This document shows positions 46,313 to 59,340 of a stretch of 64,000 nucleotides of DNA, piece after piece. The notes beneath the pieces were generated by a model that was not told the DNA's origin, searched no databases, and worked only from the letters and a program-made list of their open reading frames with translations. Location of the stretch: assembly GCA_025642075.2 (NCBI GenBank), contig JAODUO010000432.1:323501-387500 (forward strand), given 5' to 3'. Each line of letters begins with the position of its first letter. Positions within the stretch are counted from its first letter, which is position 1. This stretch comes from Ridgeia piscesae. Its lineage: Eukaryota; Annelida; Polychaeta; Sabellida; Siboglinidae. Both the position numbers and the translations under genes were made by a program.

Positions 46313-49300
46313 TTAAATTGTGTATGATTAAATTTATGTTAATGCCAGAAGATGTGCAGTTGATTCATGTGTTCTAGCTCAGACTACTATCTCCGTGATG
46401 ATCTTTCAAAGCAGTTTGAGTTACTTGCATGCAGTGTATGTATAAGATGTACATGGCCTCTGATGTAGAGCCAAGAAGTCATACAATCTGCTTATTTACT
46501 CCTGTGTCAACTACATTTTCAGAAGTCTAATCTATTTACAAGTTCCTGCCATATGCTGTTTATTTATGCAGGCTGTGTTACAAGGCAGGAGCATCAGGTT
46601 GACTGGTATAGACTGTATAAATAGATTTATAGAGGGAAGAACAAGCTGCTAAATAAAATAGCAGGTGCCTGTATGTAAGACACCACACTGTATGTACGCG
46701 GGTTAGATGTGAGATATTTGTGTTCAATGAAGCAGTGTAATCACTAGCTAGCTATATCATTAGGGTCCACAATACCTTCTCAGTTGTTGCACATATTTGT
46801 GCCTTAGAATGTCAGCGATACAAGTGAACTGCGATTAACCTTGGCCTTAATTACGTAGGCAGCATTTTGCAGCGCCCTCAGGGCGTTAGACCAATGGTGT
46901 TAAAATTGATAACAAATTGAATGACGGCCGGTAGATCAAAATATTTCCGTTTACTGCTTTGTGTGATACTATTATACTGATTGATATGAAACCTAGAGCT
47001 AGTGCTTCAAGAGGTGTTTGCTGAAGCTGGAAACGTCAATATATTATGGCGTAATCTGGAATAATTGCATGTATTCATTCTACCAAATTGTCACTTCAGC
47101 TAATATAGTGGTCGAAGATTCAGTCTTATGAGTCTGACGCGTTCACTGCGTTGCAATAAATCCAAATATTGAGAACATTAAATTGTAATGTTGAACATAC
47201 CACATAAGTGCAGTATACAACAACTGTTGAAACTTGAAACTAAAATCTGTGTTCATTTAGGTGATCCTCAATTTAGTAGCTGTCTTAGTGTCAGTCGAAT
47301 AATATTGAATATAACTGATTTATGTATTTAACAAGTGTACAAGTACAGACATGTTAATAAAACAAATGATGTAATTGTTCAGAAGAAGAAATAAACCTGG
47401 TGTTTTTAGAAGCTAAGTAAATAAAGTAATGTGTGTATGTTTTGCATGATGTTACAATCATTTTGTTTTGTTAGTTGTAGTTTTAATTTGTTTCTTCAGA
47501 ATATGTAATTCTTTGCAAATTTATGATCTTCTGTAACTGTACGCCTGTATTTTTATTAATCAAACAGGAAGTGCATATTTTGGTATCTGTGCACTAACAA
47601 GAGTTACATCCAGGTTAAAAGGTACGCTTGAGCACAAATTTGCTGAATATGGCAGTTGCATCCAAACAGCTTGGCCCATAAACCTGTTCAATCAAGATAA
47701 GCGGATTTAAGCAAGGTTTGACATAAATATTCTTGACAGTAATGATGCCATAGAGCTTACTGCATCCACTTGGGCCAGTAGATTTGCAGTGTTGGGTCAC
47801 TGGATGGTCGTTTTAGCGAGTTCAATCGTGCCGTGGGTACTGATTGGTCGTAGCTGTCCTGGATGATTGCTGTCCTACATTTGGCATTGTCCGAGCCGAG
47901 CACTTTGGCAGCTCCACAAGAATGTGTTCAGCAAGTTGTCACCATCGCCTGTAAGATGTTATTGATCAGCTTGCAGCTTGTAGTGTTTTCAGATGTTGTG
48001 TTTTTGCGTACACCCACAAGTAGGCCTTTGATAATGCCAACTGAAGACAAGACAAGACGTCACTTCATAGACCATCCGAGGTTGCGTTTCTTCTCTTTTC
48101 AACAGACTGGCAGGGGTCGTATAGTTCAAGAACACATTGCCTCACAGTATCTTCATAAGCCTCATAGTGTCTCAGAAACAGCTACAGCAAGCTTGATGAG
48201 TCTCCAGACACAATCTTGCCGTGATTCACATTTGAGAATTTGAGTGGCTTCGAAAAAACTTGTGGCTTTTCAAGCCAGAAACAAAAACATTCGTTCAACC
48301 CTAATTACTATGTGCAATGCATTATGGGATTTGTTTCTAAACTACAAACTACAAGAGTGGTTTATAATTGAGATTTGGGACATCAGATCCAATGCATGCA
48401 CATCTCCTGGCAAAGTGTCTGCCGGCTAGAGATAAAAATCAGTTCTTTTAAACGTTCCGTGTATACGTCTTGAGGACTTCAGAGTTTTACTTATATTTTA
48501 TTTATATTATTTAATGGTAAATTATGGAATCATTGAGGTCCAGTATGTTACTACTTTAGCTTATGATAAAATTCATTACAATAAACTACTGAACCACACC
48601 TAATCCACTTTCCTGTGGTCCTGCAATGCCATTACGGCAAGATGGATTATCCAGATCCAGCAAGATGGATTATCCAGATCCATGTGGGGATTAGGGACAT
48701 GGATGGATACATATTTTTCATGTTTCCCATCTTTCTTCTGCCTAATCTACGGGCTGGAATGACGGCCAAATGGTGAAGTCTGGCCGGCTGTCAACAGGTC
48801 CAAACTCCGTATCACAATTTTGGGCCCACCCAGCGGGATAAAAAACATACAACCTGTTGACTGAATGGCGCCTGGGATTTGGGGAGTGGGAAAAACGTGG
48901 TTTATCAGCTGTGAAAAGAAATTACTGAACTCTTGACTGGGTGGCTGTCTGGCTGACCAGTGTCAGGCCTTGAGTGAATTGTTCAAGACTACAGGTCATG
49001 TACTGTATCTCCAATTCTAGGACCTAGGAGGTGATTGTTTTTAACTAAGATGTTTTATAGTTTAACTTGGGTTTAATAGTATAGTTATTACAACAGGGTC
49101 TGGAATCGTAATTGGAATTAAAATCATGTTTTCACTGTTGATATAGTATGTATTTAATAGTGATTTTTAAGATGTTCATCAGATGGTACCCCGCGGACAA
49201 CATGGGGGTCATGGGTGTTCACTGGTCACCCCCCCCCCCCGTTGGCTGGAATATGTTAGCTTTTCAACTTCCATTGTTCTGTTGGCTGCGGATCTCAGTG

Positions 49301-51084
49301 AGCTATTTTATCAGGAATGCCATCGTGGACGCTGGAGATACAACTGACCTGTATATCTGCCAGACACCTGGTGTACCAGTAGCTAATAACAAGCTTCTGA
49401 TAGAACATGTTGATTACATCTCCTGTGTCACATCTTTATAAAGGGCCATTGTATGTGGTCACACAGTAAGGCGTCTTCCTCTCTCCGAAAACGTTGAACT
49501 CGTCTCGTGAAAGCCGCAGCGATCTATTTCTGGCAGTGCTGATTGGCCGTGAATAGAACCTATCGACTGCGACCCTGATGTAGCGTCACGCATGACCGCA
49601 TCTGTTTCGGACAGCGATTCTCGGTGGCTTCGTCTGCAAACTGACACCGGAGAGGCGATGTTGAACTTCAGTACTGTCTATGCTGGTTTCAGTCGCACAA
49701 GTCGGTGATAAGCTTCCATGTAAATGAAATCTGTACAATGGTGTCGTTTTTTTGTCATTCTTTTGGCGGTCCCCTACAGCGAGTTGCATGAAAGCAAAAC
49801 TGTTTTCAACTTATCCATTCTTTACTGACAACGTCTGACATCAGAATAGATGAGAGCTTTGTATACTGTAGACTTTATAGTATCATCTTACAGTGAACTT
49901 CCAGTAACCCCTTGAAACTCTAGATTTCTCACCCGATTAGGAGACTAGTCATCAGTAATTTGTTCTGGTGCCAGCATTTCGCAATTTAAATCTGACAGCG
50001 ATAATAAAGGGTTTCTAACGTTATTATTTGTTGCTGGTAACATGAATTAGAAATTAATGTAATAGCGGAATTTCATCGCAAAACCTGTGATTGACAGGCG
50101 GAGTAAACAGAACAAGTTTGACGCTTTCACATGGCGTGAAGTATATGCAATTTTAACAAATTTGTACACAATTTCTACAAATATAAAATGATTTATGAAC
50201 AAGTAGATGTAAATGTGAATCATGAAGAAAATAGAAAACATTCCTACACGTGTGCGTGCGTGCGTGCGTGTGTGCGTGTGCGTGCGTGCGTGTGTGTCAT
50301 GTGACTGTTTTACTGGCCCCTAGATTTCGTTCTGCCCTTTAGGCACTGGGCAAGTACAGTTGACCAGACAGCACCACTGGTTGCTGATAAATGTGTTATT
50401 TATTAGTAGATTGAACTAATCATTGCAGTGACCATAAAATCTGTCATCTCCATAAGTAATTCCCATCACCACGGTGACACTGGACTTGTTCTAAGCCGTA
50501 GCTAGATGTCCTGCCTCTAATCCGTAGGATGTCAGATAACTGTCAACCCAGCCCTCTCAGTCTGTAGGGAGATTAGAGAGACGCCCAAACAAACTTTGAC
50601 CATAAAGACCTTTCATCTACCCTGGGAATAGTGACTGACACCTTTGTGTTAAGTCACCCCACCACAAACGGTGGACCCCACAAACTACCCCCTGGGATTC
50701 TGACCCATGCAACAGCAAAGACATTTTGAATCAGTGTACTTTTGAACTGACTGAACTGACTTTAGTTGATAAAGAGCCACAAGTAAAAGTAATTGACAAA
50801 AACATGCAGATAGTTTTAATTTTATTAAGTATCATGGATATTGCATACACCGAGCATTGATAACTGGGAAATATTACAAAAATAATGATGAAATATTTAG
50901 GTTACTGAATCATGATAAAAAACAGAATAGTGCCGAACGGGAGTAACACATGTTTATGATATCATTAATGATATTAAAGAAATCATTAATAAAAAATATT
51001 AAACACGTTAATTTATTACACACATGTACACGTGTTATTTTATAATTTTTGTGTGTCCTATTTCTTTTTCCCAACAAAAATAAA

Positions 51085-51155
51085 ATGTATCTGTTAGTGG
51101 CGTCACTGTTTTGCTGTTACGTCCATGCAGCTGCTGGAGACATGGAGGCGAGTAG
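51085..51155 (+). CDS. Candidate signal-peptide exon with consensus donor
   Basis: An ATG with A at -3 begins MYLLVASLFCCYVHAAAG, a compact signal peptide with a plausible cleavage after VHA, then DMEAS and the donor AGTAG|GTAAGG. The coding part is 71 bases, so the intron is phase 2. If used as an alternative first exon it could not join the same acceptor as the phase-1 exon at 34370-34472. A weaker donor four bases earlier (GCGA|GTAGGT) would be phase 1. It may also start a separate nested gene. The rest of any protein lies beyond what I can see. Confidence 0.4.
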
Positions 51156-54100
51156 GTAAGGTTCAGCGTTAAACTCTTTCCAGACAGCGTGCTTCTCAAG
51201 CTAGTCGGAGGAGGAAACTATATTCAGAATGTGCATCTGTCATTCCAGCCATCTGTCATGTGGGACCGTGGCTGTCAGTCTGTCTGTCAGACGGCCAGAG
51301 CCAGGCTGCGTTTATTTTCCCAGTGCCCTATTGCTCTTGATGTGCATTTGTCATTTGTGCTGCAGGATCGTGTTTCTTGGATGGTTTCGGGTTTGGTTTC
51401 GGGCTGGAGAGGCGGAGGTATGAGGAAATACTCCAGGTAGTGGGGGAAGTGTCAACAGTTGTCCCCCAAATATCTTCTCCACCCCACCCCAGTTTTCTTT
51501 TAATTTATAAAATTGTATACTTTTTAGTTTTTATAATTGATATTCAGGCATAGTTTTATTTTGGCTGTATTGGTGTTAGTAACAAAATAATTCATGTAAT
51601 GTTTGCTGCAGTAATTTTATCTAATCAAACATTTGTGGAGGAAAAGACGATATGAAAAGTTTACAGTCTTTCCATGTAAAACGATTAGTAAATTAATTGC
51701 GGAGAAAAAGTTAGAAGGTGATGTTTCATTTAGTGTTGGTTTTAATATGCTATGCTAGAACGCCAAGGAAGTATCCAAGCCAGTGAAAACTGATAACTTA
51801 TTAAAATAACGATAAACATCTCAGACTAACGGGCTCCATCTACAATGACATGGCCACAGAAACTGACAAATGGGTTAACCTGACCAAGAAATTAAATTTT
51901 ATGATGACTGGAATACATACTTTGATGTTATATATTCTTAACATTTCCTGCAAACTTGTACTCGCATGCTAAGATATGAAGACTGTTTAGAGATATAGTC
52001 TAGTGTATTTATCTCAACTGTGTGAATCATCCTTCTGTCATGCGTGCTGTATCCATTTGTGCTAATAGTCATGATTTAAAGTGTTCTGTGAACGTGATCG
52101 ATCTGCTTTAGTTTATGTGAAGTTGGAAACAGGTGTGAGGAAATGACTATAATTAAATTACCCTGGTGTGAGCCACAAATATTTGCGTATTAACCCTTGT
52201 CTCCCCACATACAGAGGTTTTGGTGGCGTTTGCTCTACTGTATGGCTTAAAACATTGACTTCTTCATCAGCAAATAAAAAATAATATGTTAATTATGATA
52301 ATTAATATAAACAAATTGTAATTATCTGTACAATGTAGTGTGAAATTTCAAAATATTGTTATGCCAGGCTATTGCAGGAATTCTGGATTTTTTCCAAGGT
52401 CATTATATTTACATTAGATACCTAGGTATTAAATGATTATGCACTTGAAAGGTTAATGTGGTTTGTGAATGAGGAAGAAAGAATGGACCCTGAAGGTATT
52501 GAAAACAAACAACAACAATTAGCTTGCTTTTAGATGGGAGTGAACAGGACAAGGTAAGTGCATAAATAAGTATTTAAGTAAGTACGTAAGTAAGCACGGC
52601 TGGCAAAGATTAGCAACATTTCATTTCGGCAACAGCCCATTACCTTCGGAGAGACTGAATGATGCTTTCTGCATCTTGCCATCAAATGGAACAGGCAGAC
52701 ATGCTGTGGAAACATGGATGGTTTGGGATAAAAAGTCATGAAATATGGACGTCATTAATCTGCACCTTTCTGTTGACGCCGACCGAGCCCCTTGCTATAA
52801 GCAGCTGGATTTTTACTGCAAATCCATCAGGACTTTAGGGGATTTGCATTCCTTTGCGCACCAATATGTCGTCTTGACATCATTGATGTGCCTGGGTTGC
52901 GAGGTGTAACGATGCGCGAGTGAGTTCTCTTGTGACACGGTGGTGGTAAATTACGTGGCAGTGATTCGCTGACGAGGTTTACTCTTAAGCAATCAGTCGA
53001 CATTGTGGAGATGAAGACGCGACTGATTGGGATAAATGCCAGGATTGGGTGGATCGCTGAGGCATCTTGAAGCAACTTGTTGCTGTGGTCTGACAGGATG
53101 AGGATCTTGGAGAGTTCTGTCAGTGGGGAGAAATTGGTCTTGATGAAGAGACGGATGGTATCTTGACTATCTTGACTCATTCAGTTGGCAGTTGTGTAAT
53201 CAGGCAGACTGTCATTTATCTGGCAACTGTCACATCAGTGGGATGTGGCTAGCACTGGGGTGCAAGGGTAGAAGTAGTTCTATTTCCACCCCTCTTTGTC
53301 AAGTGAGGGTTGTGTGATAACCCTGCAGTGTTCAGCACTTCCACCCTTCTGGGCTAATTAATGAGGGTCAACCAGTAGACAAAGGCCTGGTAATGTATGG
53401 GGGTTGCTATGGTCAATAGTACCCTGGCAGTTTGAGGCAGGACAGTGTCTTCTGAATGTTAGCACTTGACACCCTGGATGTAGAGTGATGACAGAGGGAG
53501 GCTGAGTTCTGCATTGGTACATTGTCATGTACTGGAGGATGCTGGGTCTCACGTTGGGTGGTCGGTCACTCGGCGATGTGGGCAGGGATAAGTAGGTCCA
53601 GTACGGAGACACTTGGACAATGTTGGGAAGGGAAATATGTTTGGTATGGAAGTCTGACAGTGACAGAAGAACGGCAGCTGGAAAATTGGTCAGTTATTGA
53701 CAACCCTGTAGACAATTGTCAGTTATGGCGTGGTATATGCAGTGACTGATTTATTGGGGGTTTTGGAGTCAGAAATATTTTGTTATACTTGATTGAGAGT
53801 ACATTTGCAAAGACAAATTGAACAAACTCTTGGTATATTTCATTCAGAGTATAAAAACATTTAAAGAAGCTCTTTTCAGACACACTATATTCCTTCCTCA
53901 TACACAGACGTTTGTCTGCATGCGGTTTGGTTCATCTGAACCAGCCCAGCCGACTGTGTTATCGCAGCAACCAGGGTTGACAGGCTTAAGTCCATCCATC
54001 ATCACTGGGGATAAGAACAATGGAGAGGATTACTCAGGCACCCCATTTGTCCGGGCAGGGAAGCTTCAGATGTATCAACGTAAACTGCCACATTAACAGA

Positions 54101-57100
54101 TGACAGCGACATTTATCAGTGCAAACTTCGCCCGTGACATTCTCCATTTGTGATAATGACTGCTTTTGTTGGACAGGTGTGTCGGACATTAAACAGCAGG
54201 GGGTGGACGAGAGTTCTTTGTCTGGGCTGTTTGCGCGTCTGTCAGGCGGTCGAGTGGCGGCGGAATTGTCTTGCCACGAGGCGGAGACTGTTAAAAAATC
54301 AATGTTTTGTCGCCAACATCGTCATCACCGCACGTGCACCAGGCTGTGGCGTTTTTTTCGCCACCCCTACTTGTTGCTCATAAATCGATGCTGCCGTCGT
54401 CGTTGTGCCACGACTGACCGTTGTTGTGGCTCATGTGCAGCCGCGCGTGACCGACAGTTTGAGCGGTTTTAATTATGTCTGTTTTTTATGGCGGTGTCTG
54501 TGAAATATTGATTGTGGATAGGATAACGCGTTATGAAATTAGGTTAGGGTTTTGTTATTGTTGACTTGTGATCATAATAAAAAATTATGGCATACTCGTG
54601 TACATGTATTAATATCATTGTGATCTTATATAATATCTTGATGTAAGGCATTTTAATGCTAATCTGTATAATTTCCTTGAAAAGTCATAATTATTTAATT
54701 CAGATTGGCCTATATACATAACATATAAGTAGTAGCAAAGTTCTCACACTGAACATAGGGAGATGCTTAGCTTCCCCTCGAGATGTTGTTTGTCTGATAG
54801 TCAGCTTGGCATGCCCAGGCGTGAGACTTGGGTGGGGTGAGCTTGAGCTGCCCAAGTAAGCCTGCGGGTTGCTTCTAAGTTTGGTGTGTTTATCTTGAGG
54901 GGCTGGTACTAACTGGGGCTGTCAGACAGGGTGTGTTTATCTCCCCTACACCATTGTTGACGGAGCCTGCAGCCAGGCTTGAGGCACCCCTCACTTATTG
55001 TTATGGTGATTGAAACGTGCTCACACTCCGTGGGCACTTCTGGCTTAATTATCACTGTCAGTCTGAACTGCACAGACAGTTATGTGTGATGAATGTTATA
55101 CAGGACTGGTGTATTTGTTAATAATATTATTACTCGAGTAGTTAGTTATACGTAATTAGATTAGGTTTTGACTGAGTTTTGATAACTTTTCAGGGAAAAT
55201 TATTTCAACCAGGTTTACCTGTCCTGCGTTTTGGAAGCCTAGATGCAACATGTCTGAACTAAGTCCTCTGTTCTTTACCAACTTGGCTTGGTCATTAGTT
55301 ACTCCGTTAGCCTGTTTGTTTCTTTTGCCCTTTGTAGCCTTCTCTTATTCTTGTGTCTTTCTTCTTCCTGGAACATTTCCAGTTTGTGTTGCTTTTAAGT
55401 CATTTTTGGCCTGCCTTCTCTCCTCAGTCTTGTGATGTCTAAGTAAATGAAAAAAATAACTTGGAAAAGGTAATGGGAACAGTAACAGACTGCTAAAAAA
55501 GAAATCACTGGACAAAAAGTAATGACAAGAAATTAAAAGGTTTTTATGAAGACATAAAGTAAGACATTAATATTTTTCAAACAAACGTTATTTTAGCACA
55601 ATAATGCTTGAATAACAATGCATAAAATACTATGTAGTAGTAATCAAAATAACCTTGTTAATTTCTCTCTACTGTATTATCTTTTCCTGTGACCTCTTTC
55701 CTTCAACCGATGCGGCCCAGTTATTAAAATATATCACTTGGCACTTTCGCTGTTGGCCTTGTCCTAAGTAAGACAGCCGCTTACGATCACAGTTTTATGG
55801 ACATGTTGTTGCACTTTGGTCTCTGTTAAGCAACGTTTAGTTAGTTTTTGCCAATTTAGTGCAGCCATAGAACTGAATAGAAGTCGAGCAAATATCAACT
55901 AAGTGATGAATTCACGTCGCTCCAGAAAGACGTCCACTTCAGAAGGTGTAGTGGCGCAGATTTATCACAAATGCAACAGACAAGAATACTTACGGTGGAG
56001 AATACCTGGGCAGATGAATAACGTACAATTGATGAGGTTCCTGGAATAAGTAACAGTTAGAGAGTATACATCTTGGGTTTGTGCTTTGATGAAGTCTCCA
56101 ACTGCATTCCTGACCTTTGTGGTGACCCTCGCTGATTGTAGAACTGTTTGTGCCACTTTCTCTCATGTTTCACTGGTGTCCCTGATGTTTGACTCGTGTC
56201 TATGGTGACCCACTGGGCTCGTATTTTCATATCAGAAGTATATCTTCCAAGATATGTCCAGTGAAATCTTTCTATTAAGGTCACCCTAAAGACTGTGCAA
56301 AAGTGACCTGTATAGCAAGGTGACTGTATTAGAGAGGCTATTTTTCCCTATTGTTTACTCATAATGTTATAAATTATATAATAAATTATTATAATTGTAA
56401 CAGTACAATGGTGACCTTAATTGCAAAGTGGCTGTATTGCCAATGTAACTGTAAGGTAAGGTTCCACTGGACATGCAGTGTTAAATACCCTAGCTAATAA
56501 ATGTTGCTTTTTAAGTGTAGATATATTGCTAAATGGTATATATAACATTTTACAATTTATCATCCCAAATTTAGAAGTATACATAGCAGCCTTATAGTAA
56601 TTTTTAATAAAGAATCATGCCTACTGTTACTTGTATGTTTTATGTACACATCCAGACCTACCAAAACCTGAATACCCCACAACTCTTAATTCGTACTCAG
56701 TCTTCTAGATAGAGACAGGCAACACAGGAATTTTTTGTTTGACATTTCCACCTGAAAACACAACCTCAGTTTGTTATCTAATAAATATTTGCTGACAACA
56801 AACTATGTGGTATTTCTCGTGCCAGTATCCAAAATTTCACATACGTGCCCGTCTTCATCATCATTATCAGGCAGCAGAGTAATTTCTTTGTTTGACATTT
56901 CTACCGGGGAAAAAAATACCCAGTTATTATCTAATCAATATTTGCTGACAACAAAGTATCTGGTTTTTGTCATGTTGGTTTCTATTTTTTGCATCATGGT
57001 TCGTCCCTCAGTGACTGTCAGCCAGTCTGTACTTGATGAACTCTGGTTCAGTCCCCACTGTGCCCCGCCCTACTCACCAACCCGCCTATGGCAGAGACGT

Positions 57101-57450
57101 GTTAGCCACCGTGTTAGTGGGTTCTCTGCAACGGCACCAGACGGGAATGTTTTTCCGTGGCAGACAAGTTGGGCCTGCAATAGGGATGACTCCCTCCCTC
57201 CATCAGTGGTGGGACTGAACAGAGGAACTGGCGGATTGTTGTGTTTGGTTATTTTGGTTCAGGTGAATTTTTTTTAATTGGAACAGGAAGATGAGTGAGT
57301 CAAGAGAAGATGTTCAAGTGGAAGAACAGCTCAGACAGTTACGAGGCGATTAGAAGCAAGAAACAGCGGAAAATTAAAGCAGTTTGGACAGTACTGAGAC
57401 TGGGGTAGACAGGACACATGTAGAGATTGAGCGACGAGAGACTGGAAAAG
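51156..57450 (+). other. Probable intron, part 3, no firm exon
   Basis: CpG-poor with isolated CpG-richer patches at about 52740-53050 and 54180-54470. A minus-strand 117-codon frame at 52827-53180 shows a run of C-ending codons at its start but no known domain. A GACCTTAAT/AGAGAGG-type motif region at 56260-56480 may be an old transposon relic. Confidence 0.4.
54180..54470. other. CpG-rich patch inside the CpG-poor intron
   Basis: CpG is several times denser than in the sequence on either side, with CACGTG at about 54334. A plus frame (54119-54472) is Arg/Cys-rich and not recognised. Islands like this inside a depleted gene body can mark unmethylated enhancers or internal promoters. Confidence 0.35.
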
Positions 57451-59340
57451 AGGAGAGACTGACAGAGAGGAGACACTGACAGAAGGAGACACTGACAAAG
57501 GGCAGAGACTGACAAAAGGAGACACTGACAAAAGGCAGAGACTGACAAGAAGGAGACACTGACAGAAGGAGACACTGACAAAGGGCAGAGACTGACAGAA
57601 GGAGGCACTGATAAAGGGCAGAGACTGACAAGAAGGAGACACTGACAGAAGGAGACACCACAAAGGGCAGAGACTGACAGAAGGAGACACTGACAAAGGG
57701 CAGAGACTGACAAGAAGGAGACACTGACAAGAAGGAGACACTGACAAAGGGCAGAGACTGACAGAAGGAGACACTGACAAAGGGCAGAGACTGACAAGAA
57801 GGAGACACTGACAGAAGGAGACACTACACGAAGGGCAGAGACTGACAAGAAGGAGACACTGACAGAAGGAGAGACTGACAAGAAGGAGACACTGACAGAA
57901 GGAGACACTGACAGAAGAGACACTGACAAAGGGCAGAGACTGACAAGAAGGAGACACTGACAGAAGTGAGACACTGACAAAGGGCAGAGACTGACAAGAA
58001 GGAGACACTGACAGAAGGAGACACTGACAAAGGGCAGAGACTGACAAGAAGGAGACACTGACAGAAGGAGACACTGACAAAGGGCAGAGACTGACAGAGG
58101 AGACACTGACAGAAGGAGACACTGACAAAGGGCAGAGACTGACAAGAAGGAGACACTGACAGAAGGAGACACTGACGAAGGGCAGAGACTGACAAGAAGG
58201 AGACACTGACAGAAGGAGAGACTGACAAGAAGGAGACACTGACAGAAGGAGACACTGACAGAAGGAGACACTGACAAAGGGCAGAGACTGACAAGAAGGA
58301 GACACTGACAGAAGGAGACACTAACGAAGGGCAGAGACTGACAAGAAGGAGACACTGACAGAAGGAGACACTGACAAGAAGGAGACACTGACAAAAGGAG
58401 ACACTGACAGAAGGAGACACTGACAAAGGGCAGAGACTGACAGAAGGAGACACTGACAAAGGGCAGAGACTGACAGAAGGAGACACTGACAAAGGGCAGA
58501 GACTGACAGAAGGAGACACTGACAAAGGGCAGAGACTGACAGAAGGAGACACTGACAAAGGGCAGAGACTGACAGAAGGAGACACTGACAGAAGGGCAGA
58601 GACTGACAAGAAGGAGACACTGACAGAAGGAGAGACTGACGAAGGGCAGAGACTGACAAGAAGGAGACACTGACAGAAGGAGACACTGACAGAAGGAGAC
58701 ACTGACAAAGGGCAGAGACTGACAAGAAGGAGACACTGACAGAAGGAGACACTGACAAGAAGGAGACACTGACAGAAGGAGACACTGACAAAGGGCAGAG
58801 ACTGACAAAGGGCAGAGACTGACAGAAGGAGACACTGATAAAGGGCAGAGACTGACAAGAAGGAGACACTGACAGAAGGAGACACTGACAAAGGGCAGAG
58901 ACTGACAAGAAGGAGACACTGACAAAGGGCAGAGACTGAAAGAAGGAGACACTGACAAAGGGCAGAGACTGACAAGAAGGAGACACTGACAAAGGGCAGA
59001 GACTGACAGAAGGAGACACTGACAGAAGGAGACACTGACAAAGGGCAGAGACTGACAGAAGGAGACACTGACAAAGGGCAGAGACTGACAAGAAGGAGAC
59101 ACTGACAGAACGAGACACTGACAAAGGGCAGAGACTGACAGAAGGAGACACTGACAAAGGGCAGAGACTGACAAGAAGGAGACACTGACAAAGGGCAGAG
59201 ACTGACAAGAAGGAGACACTGACAAAGGGCAGAGACTGACAGAAGGAGACACTGACAAAGGGCAGAGACTGACAGAAGGAGACACTGACAAAGGGCAGAG
59301 ACTGACAAGAAGGAGACACTGAAAAAGGGCAGAGACTGGT
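57451..59340. repeat. 1.9-kb minisatellite with higher-order units
   Basis: Two main modules alternate: a 16-bp GACACTGACAGAAGGA and a 34-bp module, GACACTGACAAAGGGCAGA plus GACTGACAAGAAGGA. The purine-rich plus strand gives a minus strand (SVSPSCQSLPFVSVSF-type) with no stop in any of its three frames. That explains a 689-codon frame and several other long ones. The minus frames are equally open and unit lengths vary by one or two bases, so I call it noncoding. Confidence 0.95.

Larger units (their letters stand above)
41913..51084 (+). other. Probable intron, part 2, no firm exon
   Basis: CpG-poor sequence with few transposon traces. Short tandem duplications lie at about 43327-43366 (GTAACAGTGTAGCACTAG twice) and 48638-48683 (a 23-bp unit, GCAAGATGGATTATCC.., twice). 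A 126-codon frame at 47863-48243 and others have no recognisable domain. A more CpG-rich patch lies at about 49480-49640. Confidence 0.4.

Noticed and set aside
47863..48243. 126-codon plus frame in the intron
   Set aside because: No recognisable domain, unremarkable codon use, no clear splice sites; chance length is plausible.
42576..52849. Two further ATGCAAAT octamers (42576; 52842 reversed)
   Set aside because: About two such 8-mers are expected by chance in 64 kb on both strands, and no partner site is nearby.
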